Position numbers and translations under genes: made by a program
Shown: positions 31,164-39,614 of the stretch, piece by piece
Layout of the letters: each line of letters begins with the position of its first letter
Numbering within the stretch: the stretch's first letter is position 1
The notes under the pieces: model-generated
Database searches by the model: none
What the model saw: the letters and a program-made list of their open reading frames with translations, nothing else
Told to the model about the DNA's origin: nothing
DNA from: Psychromonas sp. MB-3u-54
GTDB taxonomy: Bacteria > Pseudomonadota > Gammaproteobacteria > Enterobacterales > Psychromonadaceae
Direction of reading: 5' to 3'
NCBI RefSeq assembly: GCF_002836415.1
Contig: NZ_PJBP01000120.1
Location: 1 to 64,000 of the forward strand
DNA length: 64,000 nt

Positions 31164-31172
31164 TTAGTTCTG
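31078..31172 (-). pseudogene. Short C-terminal gene remnant overlapping the 1008-aa gene end
   Basis: A 31-codon frame without start codon, shifted relative to the 1008-aa gene and running from its last codons, reads WSENIFDKKTSDALNGLIK and ends in TGA. It has the feel of a real protein tail. It could be a remnant of a following gene or the former C-terminus of the upstream one after a frameshift. Confidence 0.25.
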
Positions 31173-34100
31173 ATCATATCCATATTCCTCATGTGGCCGA
31201 AATGCATACAACTCAGTTAATCGTTGCACCCATAGAGCAATATCTCCGCTTCTTTCCTTGCGGGTTATTCCTCCAGCACTCAATTTCTCTCCTCTCATTA
31301 ATGCAGTGATATAACGCAGACATTCTAGATAATTAAATCGCTGGATAACTTCGTATGGATCTCTTATCTCATCTTCCAATCCAGTGTAATTGAGTACCAT
31401 ATTAAATCGGTAAATATCCTTTCTTAGCTCACGAGGCATATGGACTTGAGATCTACTGTCATCACTTTTGTTCGAGAGAACTGATTTGAAATCATTCATA
31501 ATATCTTGCAGCTGCGAAAATGGCGGAGTTAATGCCAGAAATTCAGCCGTTTGCTCTAACTTATCTCGCCATGCAAGCTTGCGAAGCCAATGCTCCGGCA
31601 ATTGCTCAATACCATAAAATGCTCCGGCTAACTGCCCAAATATGGCGGCGGTGGTATCCGCATCATCGCCAAGGTTTGCGGCTAATAAAGCGCCCTGTTC
31701 AAAACTGTCGCTGTTTGCAAAACACCATAAAGCCGCTTCCAGAGAATCAACAACAAAGCCTGTTCCTCTTATTTGGCTTCTCTCTTTCTTTAAGAAACTG
31801 CCCGCTACAATTTTCTCCATATCGGTACTTAGATCGATATTGGGATCGGTAAATGCAACCGCAAGCCCTTTAAACAGCGAGACTTTACTTTGCTCACCAT
31901 CAAAAATCTGAAACAGTAACCAGGCCATAATCTGACAACCTTCAATTGCTCTTGCCTCAGCATGTGTGACGATCGAAGATAACCTGGCTTTGTCTAACAG
32001 TTCAGCTAACTCAACCTTTTTAACGGGTGAATAAAATATCGCAACCGGAGCAAGACGCATCAGACTGCCGTTCCCCGCGCTATAAGCTTCTTGACTGCCC
32101 GCATTTGCATCTTTTGTCGCTGAATATTTATCGATAGCAGCTGAAACTGTATTGCCGATATCAAAACATATTCCGGTAACCGAGTTTTCACCCAGATCTC
32201 GCCATTTTTTATAACGCTGCATTTGATCTTCAGCATTATGTCTACCCACTGCAAGCAAACTATCAGCCAGACAAAGTGCCATTGATGTATCATCCGTCCA
32301 TTGACCAGCCTCTAAGCGGAAAGGTCCTCCGCCAACCATATCGGTTAATGGCTGATAACTGTCTTTGGCTTTAAACTCCAGGGTGGTTCCCAATGCATCG
32401 CCAAGTGCAAGACCCAATAAAGAACCCTTAGCTTTGGAGATAAACTTAGCTCGTAATGCTTCATCATAGGTTGGTGAATCAGCCTCTTTCTCAGATTCAT
32501 TCTTAACCCATTCATTTTTAACCATGGCAGTGATATGGCTGGCAACTCTTCTGCACACTGATACTGCATGATCCCTTTCTATGCCTTGAATGTATTTTTC
32601 AGTAAAATAAAGATACATAGTCAGTTCATCTTCTTTTTGAGCACCCGCAAGCTTAAGTACATCCTCTAGATAATTATCATATTCAATCTTCAAAACTGAG
32701 TTTCGTGGCGCCCATTCATGTTTAAGAATTGCACCTATTTTTTCGAGTAAAGACTCAGAGAGTTCCTCATTCAGCTCCGGCAGCGCAATAGTCTCAAGGT
32801 ATTCGCTTAAAATGTTATCGACTCCCAGCCAAACGATAATATCTGCATTGACCAAATCAATCGCGCAAAAATTATCTTCAGATATCAGCTGATCAGCACT
32901 TTTCCAAGACGTCACATTCACCACATAACCATTAAGTATTTTACCGGGGGACGCGGCATTAAAATCAACACAAACCACCTTATCCCCGACACAATAAGGA
33001 ACGGTGGAATTAAGCGTATAAAGACCAATAACAACAGGCACATCCTGCTCCTTATTGAAGCGGGTATGCATAGCCTGTACAGGCAGATCCGGAATACAAT
33101 CTCCTTCGGCATTTGCCACAACAGCAAGATCTCTTAAGGTTTTAATATCTTCTTGCGCTTTCCACCAACCGACGCGGATATTTTTTCGCTCAATCTGATT
33201 TTTATCTTTAAATGAACAGCCTTCAGGCAGCGCGATTTCAGGCCCTTTTAACAAGGTTTCACAAAGCTGATATAACTCATGTTCAGGGTCAAAGGCAGCA
33301 TACCAATACTCGGTTTTCAGACTGCTATCATCATTCAGATAGGGACGGATTTTATCGATAGATTCCTGATGCCAACAAGCATGGATCACGCGCACATCGG
33401 CAAAATCCATAAACAAAGGCAAGGTTTTAAACCACTCAAGCCATTGATAATATTGCCTGGAATCTTCACCCACTTGTTCAAGAAATAATTGATGCTGCCG
33501 ACGGTTGCCCGATTTGTTTCTATCCCGACAATAACTGCCGTCTGGCTTTTTAAGGCTCCAGCCAATGGCGTTAAACTCGTGGTTGCCCATTACGCAATAA
33601 GCCAGTCTTTTATCAACTAGATCTTTAATATGATTTAGCAGTGAAAGGTGATCACCTCCCCAGTCAGGTTTATTGTCAATAAGATCACCCAGAAATACTA
33701 ATCTGCCGTAGGAGAAAGCATTGTCAGGCTCTGATTCAATATAACCGCAATGCGTTAAGAGATCGGTCAATTTTTCGTATTGAGCGTGGATATCACCGAT
33801 AAAAAACAGCTCTTCTACATTTCTTGGCAACATCATTTTTTTAAAAGCCAAAACCTTGCTGACATCATTTAAACGCTGCTCAATAAGAGGCAAGCCTTTT
33901 CTTACCCACCATTGTGAACTAATGCAGCCACCGGACATTCCCCCTTTATCAAATGCCTTTATATGCACGTCATCTTGCGATTTATCAGAACGACCGGATA
34001 AATCTACACCAAACTCTTCAAGGTGATTACGTATCTCACGCAGCAATTGTTCACCCGTTGATTCATCGCTAGCGCTGGTCAATTTGTCCTTTAACCAATC

Positions 34101-34190
34101 CCATAACATAGGATCACCTCGATGGCCCCATTGCTCTGGCTTTTTAAAGACACGATCTAAATATTTAGACGGAATAGTTGTTTTATTCAT
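31164..34190 (-). CDS. Three-domain fusion: QWG/GGMSGG domain, metallophosphatase, ADP-ribosylglycohydrolase
   Basis: A 1008-aa protein. Residues about 8-105 carry the uncharacterised domain shared with the ankyrin protein (PEQWGHRGDPMLWDWL ... GGMSGGCISSQWW ... LIEQRL). About 118-400 is a PPP-type metallophosphatase (FFIGDIHAQ near 130, GDLIDNK near 165, GNHEFNAIGW near 205, HACWHQ), a near relative of the 299-aa stand-alone enzyme. About 588-880 is an ADP-ribosylglycohydrolase/DraG domain: SLLGLALGDALG near 593, WTDDTSMA near 631, NGSLMR near 708 and GDDADTTAA near 845, keeping the metal-binding aspartates. The last about 120 residues are unassigned. AGAGG lies 5 nt before the ATG. It could strip phosphate and ADP-ribose in sequence from a modified macromolecule or nucleotide signal (inference). 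Confidence 0.82.
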   Translation of the reverse strand: MNKTTIPSKYLDRVFKKPEQWGHRGDPMLWDWLKDKLTSASDESTGEQLLREIRNHLEEFGVDLSGRSDKSQDDVHIKAFDKGGMSGGCISSQWWVRKGLPLIEQRLNDVSKVLAFKKMMLPRNVEELFFIGDIHAQYEKLTDLLTHCGYIESEPDNAFSYGRLVFLGDLIDNKPDWGGDHLSLLNHIKDLVDKRLAYCVMGNHEFNAIGWSLKKPDGSYCRDRNKSGNRRQHQLFLEQVGEDSRQYYQWLEWFKTLPLFMDFADVRVIHACWHQESIDKIRPYLNDDSSLKTEYWYAAFDPEHELYQLCETLLKGPEIALPEGCSFKDKNQIERKNIRVGWWKAQEDIKTLRDLAVVANAEGDCIPDLPVQAMHTRFNKEQDVPVVIGLYTLNSTVPYCVGDKVVCVDFNAASPGKILNGYVVNVTSWKSADQLISEDNFCAIDLVNADIIVWLGVDNILSEYLETIALPELNEELSESLLEKIGAILKHEWAPRNSVLKIEYDNYLEDVLKLAGAQKEDELTMYLYFTEKYIQGIERDHAVSVCRRVASHITAMVKNEWVKNESEKEADSPTYDEALRAKFISKAKGSLLGLALGDALGTTLEFKAKDSYQPLTDMVGGGPFRLEAGQWTDDTSMALCLADSLLAVGRHNAEDQMQRYKKWRDLGENSVTGICFDIGNTVSAAIDKYSATKDANAGSQEAYSAGNGSLMRLAPVAIFYSPVKKVELAELLDKARLSSIVTHAEARAIEGCQIMAWLLFQIFDGEQSKVSLFKGLAVAFTDPNIDLSTDMEKIVAGSFLKKERSQIRGTGFVVDSLEAALWCFANSDSFEQGALLAANLGDDADTTAAIFGQLAGAFYGIEQLPEHWLRKLAWRDKLEQTAEFLALTPPFSQLQDIMNDFKSVLSNKSDDSRSQVHMPRELRKDIYRFNMVLNYTGLEDEIRDPYEVIQRFNYLECLRYITALMRGEKLSAGGITRKERSGDIALWVQRLTELYAFRPHEEYGYDQN

Positions 34191-34247
34191 AGAAGCCTCT
34201 TAAAGGAAAACTTTTTCCTTTTATGATTACAGTCTCTTATTTACTGG

Positions 34248-34307
34248 CTAAGTTGATAAACATGCAGTCAATACAAGTGCAGTTATTGCTATCAGTAGTG
34301 TTTTCAT
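34248..34307 (-). CDS. Tiny lipoprotein-like peptide (19 aa)
   Basis: The frame reads MKTLLIAITALVLTACLST: a positively charged start, a hydrophobic core and the lipobox LTAC, so the mature lipopeptide would be only CLST. AGAAAGAA precedes the ATG weakly. It resembles the signal peptides of entericidin and colicin-lysis lipoproteins but lacks a mature part. It could be a small lipopeptide or the leftover of a truncated lipoprotein gene. It lies about 60 bp upstream of the 1008-aa gene. Confidence 0.35.
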   Translation of the reverse strand: MKTLLIAITALVLTACLST

Positions 34308-34393
34308 TTTTCTTTCTGTTTGTAAGATCTCGGATAACTAAACATCAATAACAACTGTTATTTTGTTAGCTCCCCTGCGTCAGCCTATAATCT

Positions 34394-34498
34394 TTAGCCT
34401 TCCTCCAGCAACAAAGGCCAATTTCCCTGGATGAGTCCCTGAATGTCTGTTGCAAAGACAATGTCACCATCTTCAGAAAAATAGGAGTTTGCCATCAT
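34394..34498 (-). pseudogene. Short open frame, possible truncated gene (34 aa)
   Basis: A start-to-stop frame reading MMANSYFSEDGDIVFATDIQ and then GLIQGNWPLLLEEG. It is acidic with no clear ribosome-binding site. The family is not recognised; it could be a fragment of a small immunity-type gene. Confidence 0.25.
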
Positions 34499-34591
34499 CG
34501 ATTAGATGAATTCTCCTTTGACTGTCGACGTTTAATTAAAAAATACTGATGATGAAAATTAAAAGAAATAACTAAATAATATCCAAATTCG

Positions 34592-34820
34592 CTATTCGTG
34601 GGCAGACTTGTTATCACCACGGCGATCAGCATGGAATTTATCAAGAATTAACTGGTCAACTACAGCCGTGAATGCACGACTGCTGAATTTGTCGTAAATA
34701 TTGGCGGTCGGTAATACCAGCAAACACAACTCACGATAAAGAGAACCAATAATTTTTTACACATAATAGCGCAATTAAACCATTGAGCTTTGTGCGCACT
34801 GACTGCATATCGTTCTGCAT
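34592..34820 (-). pseudogene. Frameshifted small gene (about 76 codons)
   Basis: A frame that begins MQNDMQSVRTKLNGLIALL runs out at a TGA, and a second frame one base away continues with YRELCLLVLPTANIYDKFSS, then RAFTAVVDQLILDKFHADRR, to a TAG. Joined, they make one coherent small soluble protein, which points to a single-base frameshift near 34735. The family is not recognised. Confidence 0.4.
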
Positions 34821-34911
34821 AGGCACCCAGCTCCGCAAGTTGAGGCTACTTACCGCGTATAGGCTAAAAGTTATGTGATGTTTTCAAATGTACCTACTCC
34901 CAATATGTAAC

Positions 34912-36036
34912 TTAGCTGATTTCAATCTCAATATTTTGTTTTACAGCTTCGGCATGGTAATAACTGATATTTTCAATGGTTTCTGATTTTATTTCAATTT
35001 TATTAACCAGGCCATTGGGCAATGCTTTTTTCAACTTAGCATTGATGGCAGAGCGGTTTTGTTGCACAAAAGTATTTTCCATGGCTTTTAATTGCCTAAA
35101 GTCGCCATCATTAAAATCTTCCGGCTCTAAACCAAAGCTGCTTTTAAAAACGCGAGGATCACTGGCTACTTGTTTAAACTCAGACAAGAATGAGATGGCA
35201 TGTTGTTTGTTTTGATCAAAGTGTCGATCCACTTTAATGCCTTCTTTTTGCTGCGTCAGCCAATGATAAAATGCGAGTTCTTTAGGTGATAGTTTTATAT
35301 CCACCCCGGTAATTGATAGTGTTTTTGCTTTACGGGTTAACGTAATGGCTAAGCTTTTACTGTGCGTTGCATTAAGCGTTGAGACGGTTTGGCTAAAGGA
35401 CATTTTCCCCATGGAATTAATCAACTGCGCATCCACTGATTCACGCATGCGCACAAAGGGGATCTCAGCCAAGGTAACCACCGCTTGGCTTGTATCTAAC
35501 TTCCCTTGACCGTATTTTCCTGTTATCAAATGACTCTGTTTAGTTGGATAATAAAAGTCTTTTACAAATTCAAATTCATCATTTACAAAAACATGGCTTA
35601 ATGTGTCTTGCGGCCGACCCAGCAATGACATCGCATAACCTAAATAAAAAGCCATGGTTTTACGTCCTCCAGCAATAGAGGCATGTATGGCAAGATTATT
35701 GTTTTGCGTTAAGTCGAATACTTTACGGGTGATAAAGTCGGCCATAAAAGTTTGGTCTGCAATGCTTTTGGCATCATCAATGGGCTCACCTTGGTCATTT
35801 TCAATCAGCCAAATATGTGACTCATCAAACTTGATCGGCGGCATATCATATTCTTTTTGCAGTGCAGCCAAATGACCATTTTCAAACAAACCTTCACACA
35901 ACATGTTTTTAGCGCCTAAAGTTGTAATGATGTACATTTCCTCGGGAAATGTTTTTCCTTCAGTATGCAAGGCATATAGGGTTTCGGTGACCACCTGCGG
36001 GCTTGCACCCGTAATCGCTAGCAATATCTTTTTCAT
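34912..36036 (-). CDS. CARF-domain protein of the NE0113 (TIGR02584) type
   Basis: A 374-aa protein. The N-terminus MKKILLAITGASPQVVTETL and the motif HASIAGGRKTMAFYLGYAMS (about 120-140) are hallmarks of the NE0113 family, labelled CRISPR-associated ring nuclease/Csm6-like in databases. Residues about 1-170 form the CARF (Rossmann-like) domain that binds cyclic oligoadenylate in characterised relatives. About 200-374 is a helical C-terminal part ending in KQNIEIEIS. No HEPN R-x4-6-H motif is evident. No CRISPR array or cas gene is in the window. The gene lies about 110 bp after the DUF4145-Sel1 gene on the same strand and is probably cotranscribed with it. Confidence 0.75.
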   Translation of the reverse strand: MKKILLAITGASPQVVTETLYALHTEGKTFPEEMYIITTLGAKNMLCEGLFENGHLAALQKEYDMPPIKFDESHIWLIENDQGEPIDDAKSIADQTFMADFITRKVFDLTQNNNLAIHASIAGGRKTMAFYLGYAMSLLGRPQDTLSHVFVNDEFEFVKDFYYPTKQSHLITGKYGQGKLDTSQAVVTLAEIPFVRMRESVDAQLINSMGKMSFSQTVSTLNATHSKSLAITLTRKAKTLSITGVDIKLSPKELAFYHWLTQQKEGIKVDRHFDQNKQHAISFLSEFKQVASDPRVFKSSFGLEPEDFNDGDFRQLKAMENTFVQQNRSAINAKLKKALPNGLVNKIEIKSETIENISYYHAEAVKQNIEIEIS

Positions 36037-36143
36037 CTCAACTTTCCATCAATAACAATATTTAACTGTACCCAAAGAGTGACTGTGATACTAGCTTTAA
36101 CCGCTTATTTTTTGATTTATATTTCATATGGTTAGATGATTTT

Positions 36144-37736
36144 CTAACGTTTTGCTTTGCGTGCGCTTTTCTTCGCTTGTTGCAGTTTCTTTCTATCGAC
36201 TGATTTTTTGCAATCCTTTTGGCACACCACACTATTATCCCGCATTAATGCTTTGCCTTTTGGGGATTTTATAAACTGCTGCGCATCAACACAGCCATTT
36301 TTTGCTGATTCCCTGATCAGTAATTTCAATGAATGAGGTGATTTTACTTTGTGATCTTCTTGCAGCTTTTGCCAAATTAACATTGCAAGGTCAAACTGCA
36401 TCTGTGGTTTACTTTCTTCACTAGTGCAATATAGCGCTTTGCTTGAAATATCTAATGCAAGATCTGAATGTTCAGGTTGATCTTTTAATAGATGAAACAG
36501 CTTATCTTGGTAGTAAAGGAAAGCAGGAAGTTGCTCATGACTCTCAACCATGACATTCAAACCTTTCTCTGGTTTGGGATTTTTACCCCAATAACCATAA
36601 TAATCACAATAACCTTGAAAGTATTTCACACCCTCTGACTGATGTGATTGCGCACTAATGAGTGCTGTTTTTACCTGTTTTTGGAGTAGTTGATTTTCTT
36701 TATCGTTTTCCAAAAGATCTAATTTATGCGCGAGGTCCAAGGTAAAAGACTGTTTTACCTTGGCATTAATGCCGGCATCAACCCACTTTAAATACTGCTT
36801 TTGGTCTTTTTCGTAGTAATAAGTTTGCAGCGCTTTAATTGCATCGTGGTTGGCTTTTTCAGCTGCTTGGTGCATGAAGTTAATACCACGTTTATGTTGA
36901 GAATTATGTAACAGGTATGCCGCATATTGAGATGCTACTTCACCTGATTCATCATTTGCTAAAGCTTCTTTAAAACAGCTTTCAACGGTTACATTTTCGG
37001 GTAATGGCAGGAATTTATTTTTATAAACCTCAGCATAAAGTAACCAGGTCTCATGGTGATCTTGCTTATGTGCACGAGCCAACCAGTAAGCTAAATCATG
37101 CTGTAGCAATTGCATCTTTGCTTTATTTTCTTTGCCTGATAGTTGATTATGTTCAGTTGCTTGTTGCATCTTTGTTGCATAATGTTTAGCAAGTGAATAT
37201 GTCGCTTCTTTATTACCTGAGAGTGATCCATAAATATCTTCTTGCAGCGCTAATTTAGTGGGTTCTTGCCACGTATTAAACTCAGAATCATTTTGCATAT
37301 TTAATTTACAAGCAAGATATTGGGTGATCTCTAATAAGCTTTTCATCAAGTTATCTAACTTGTATTTGCTTAATACGTATTCACAGCTCCATGAACCATC
37401 ATAACGTTGTGAAATATGAGCACTGTTATTACCTTCAATACGTAACTTATTCAGTGTATCAAGAATATAACCAGGTACTTTATGACTACATGAAATTTGC
37501 TTTATTTTACTATTTAAGTCCCCGGCGACGGGAGGATGTAAACTTAGTTTTGCTCCTACTTCATGGCACCACAGTTCAACAAACATGCGCGCTTTTAATA
37601 AACAGCAGGAGTGATCCGTTGAATAGTATTTTTCTACCTCTTGGCTTAAACGATAAAGTTCTGGAAAGCTATGCTCTATAAACAAATAGTTATTCGTCAA
37701 TTGTGTGCTAGTTGGTAAGTATGCAAGTTGGCTCAT
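36144..37736 (-). CDS. DUF4145-like/Sel1-repeat protein
   Basis: About 530 aa. Residues about 20-145 form a helical DUF4145-like domain with LRIEGNNSAH, the family's G-N-x-x-H signature, related to HEPN folds. About 175-490 holds Sel1/TPR-like helical pairs (YGSLSGNKEATYSLAKHYA and similar). The end (about 500-530) has CQKDCKK and a Lys-rich tail. The ATG at 37736 follows GAGG with good spacing; a TTG 15 nt upstream overlaps that GAGG and is unlikely to be used. It sits between the TerY-P operon terminator and the CARF gene. A scaffold or sensor role with the CARF protein is an inference. Confidence 0.65.
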   Translation of the reverse strand: MSQLAYLPTSTQLTNNYLFIEHSFPELYRLSQEVEKYYSTDHSCCLLKARMFVELWCHEVGAKLSLHPPVAGDLNSKIKQISCSHKVPGYILDTLNKLRIEGNNSAHISQRYDGSWSCEYVLSKYKLDNLMKSLLEITQYLACKLNMQNDSEFNTWQEPTKLALQEDIYGSLSGNKEATYSLAKHYATKMQQATEHNQLSGKENKAKMQLLQHDLAYWLARAHKQDHHETWLLYAEVYKNKFLPLPENVTVESCFKEALANDESGEVASQYAAYLLHNSQHKRGINFMHQAAEKANHDAIKALQTYYYEKDQKQYLKWVDAGINAKVKQSFTLDLAHKLDLLENDKENQLLQKQVKTALISAQSHQSEGVKYFQGYCDYYGYWGKNPKPEKGLNVMVESHEQLPAFLYYQDKLFHLLKDQPEHSDLALDISSKALYCTSEESKPQMQFDLAMLIWQKLQEDHKVKSPHSLKLLIRESAKNGCVDAQQFIKSPKGKALMRDNSVVCQKDCKKSVDRKKLQQAKKSARKAKR

Positions 37737-37784
37737 GGTTATTATCCTCAAATTGTGTGAAATCCCTTGAGTTTAATAATAAAG

Positions 37785-37805
37785 ACGCCACAAAATTTGT
37801 GGCGT
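37785..37805 (-). terminator. Terminator of the seven-gene TerY-P operon
   Basis: On the minus strand ACGCCACAAA pairs perfectly with TTTGTGGCGT around a single central base, followed by CTTTATTATT. It lies 25 bp after the last gene of the operon. Confidence 0.7.
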
Positions 37806-37819
37806 TAACAAGCTTGTGA
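37806..37819. promoter_or_regulatory. Palindrome core ACAAGCTTGT, second copy
   Basis: TAACAAGCTTGTGAAG at this site shares ACAAGCTTGTGAA with the druH upstream palindrome. It is about 70 bp upstream of the DUF4145-Sel1 start codon and partly follows the preceding operon's last stop. Confidence 0.4.
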
Positions 37820-37829
37820 AGTATTGGGG

Positions 37830-39614
37830 TTAATCAGCAGATAAAGAAAATGTATAACGATCGCCACTATCTCTTCCGTCATTTACTACGAAATATGATG
37901 ATTGATTGGACTGGTGTATCCAAACAGTTCGGCACTCTTTGTTATCACAGCTACCTTTAAAATCTCCATTTTCATTGATTGTAAATGATTTATCTTTAGC
38001 CTTTTGGGTACAATATGGGCAACAACGAATAAAATGGGATATTACATTCTTTGCTCTAATGCATTTTGATACATTGCTTTTATTTTGGTTATTGACAAGG
38101 TCTACTTGTTTCTGTGTTAATGGGTTAATTAGCTTATGATTTTCAGGTAATTCTTTTTTAATGAGTGTTGGTACTTTGCCTGGTAACGATGCATTAAACA
38201 CCTCCAAGGTCCACTTCCAAATACTTTGGACGAGTACACTTGCGAGTCTCTCTTTGCCGAGCAAATTTAATGGAGATAACTCAACAACCTTTAATCTATT
38301 TTGTGGGTATAGAAGCTGAGGTGTTATAAGTACTATTGGATTATTTTGATGTGTAAATAAAGATTTATCACTTCCTAAGTCATTACCACAAAGTGGTTCT
38401 GCTAAAACAACTATTCGGCTAATACTTATGCCATTATACTTTATGTTCAGCACGCCTAGTTCATGTTGTTCAATAACTAACTCAAGTCCATTACCAATAT
38501 TTAACAAAGCCATTTGACTATCTGTTTGCCAACCAATATCGTCAAATATCTGTTTAACAATCATTACAACATAAGCGTAATATTCTTTCTGTTGCTGTTG
38601 TTTTTGAGCAATGACTTGAGATGAATTGAGCCGCTCTTTAAATGATAATTTAGACCATGTACGCCATACACTTGCCATTCGTTGATAGTTATCATCATGC
38701 ATTAAAATATTAGTTGGTTTTAATGATATACCAACCTGAATATTTTGTGGGATTGACCGATATAACGCTGCGTTTTTCATTTGAATCAGTTTGGAACGAT
38801 ATTTAGTCACAAAATCCATTTGCTCAATGCTTTGTTCTTTTAATAAGCCAACTGCTTTTTCATTAAATGCCCTGCCCCAGTCTTTGGTTATTTGGGTAAT
38901 ATAATGATGCCCCTTACCTTCAGCATCAAGATCATTGAAAGCTTTTATAATATTCAAAATTTGGTTTAGTCTTGCTTGAGCCCCTGCTAAATAGTGCAGC
39001 AGGTGATCAATTAAACGGGCATATACTACATTTTCATAAATTTTTATTTCATCTTCACTGACTTTAGCCATCAATTTTTTAGGAATAATTCCTGTAAAAG
39101 TACGTTGTTGCCAGCACTCTGAGTGCGCTACTAAATGTGTTTGATAGTTTGAGGCATAGCGCTTTACCCTACTGGTAGCTAGTAGCTCAACATCATATCG
39201 CATGCTCATTCTGGGACTTTGGTTGATTGTTTGAAAAATACCATATTCAAAAGATTTTTCTATCGATTGATCTAACTCAGTACGTGCAATAAATTTTGCA
39301 ATTTCAGGAGGTAACAAATGGCTAAAACCAGTAAGATCTTGGATTTGAAATTTTGAATTGATATGTTCTATCGCGTCGTAAGCTACGGCTAACGCTGCAA
39401 CAGATCTTATTTTATCTTCAGTCCCTTGATGTTGTTCGTTAGCATCAAAAGTAACCGTCAGCTTATCGACTTGATGCCCGCCTGTACCATCGTCAAACAA
39501 AATATTCCGCTTGTTTGGTTGATTGTCCTCCATAAGCACATAAAGCCCAGATGACAGTGTTATATCGTGCTCTACGGATAGCAATGTGCCAGTTAGACGC
39601 GAATAAAGTTTCAT
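37830..39614 (-). CDS. Zinc-finger protein of the TerY-P operon, unknown function
   Basis: A 594-aa protein with no catalytic motif I can name. The C-terminus (about 525-575) has CPYCTQKAK and CDNKECRTVW, which form one zinc ribbon. The middle (about 195-330) contains IYENVVYARLIDHLLHYL and YQRMASVWRTW, a helical pattern loosely like DUF2357 proteins that accompany McrB-type ATPases; this link is weak. It is the last gene of the operon, and its ATG overlaps the stop codon of the AAA gene by one base (TAATG). It may be the effector or substrate adaptor driven by that ATPase. Confidence 0.6.
   Translation of the reverse strand: MKLYSRLTGTLLSVEHDITLSSGLYVLMEDNQPNKRNILFDDGTGGHQVDKLTVTFDANEQHQGTEDKIRSVAALAVAYDAIEHINSKFQIQDLTGFSHLLPPEIAKFIARTELDQSIEKSFEYGIFQTINQSPRMSMRYDVELLATSRVKRYASNYQTHLVAHSECWQQRTFTGIIPKKLMAKVSEDEIKIYENVVYARLIDHLLHYLAGAQARLNQILNIIKAFNDLDAEGKGHHYITQITKDWGRAFNEKAVGLLKEQSIEQMDFVTKYRSKLIQMKNAALYRSIPQNIQVGISLKPTNILMHDDNYQRMASVWRTWSKLSFKERLNSSQVIAQKQQQQKEYYAYVVMIVKQIFDDIGWQTDSQMALLNIGNGLELVIEQHELGVLNIKYNGISISRIVVLAEPLCGNDLGSDKSLFTHQNNPIVLITPQLLYPQNRLKVVELSPLNLLGKERLASVLVQSIWKWTLEVFNASLPGKVPTLIKKELPENHKLINPLTQKQVDLVNNQNKSNVSKCIRAKNVISHFIRCCPYCTQKAKDKSFTINENGDFKGSCDNKECRTVWIHQSNQSSYFVVNDGRDSGDRYTFSLSAD

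Larger units (their letters stand above)
34191..34911. other. Intergenic region with small-gene remnants
   Basis: 721 bp between the 1008-aa gene and the CARF gene. It holds no intact gene of normal size but three minus-strand coding-like pieces: a 19-codon lipoprotein-signal peptide frame, a 34-codon frame and a frameshifted frame of about 76 codons. It looks like a site where small genes have been gained and lost. Confidence 0.5.

Noticed and set aside
36144-37751. TTG start at 37751 for the DUF4145-Sel1 gene
   Set aside because: The TTG overlaps the GAGG ribosome-binding site of the ATG at 37736, which is the better start.
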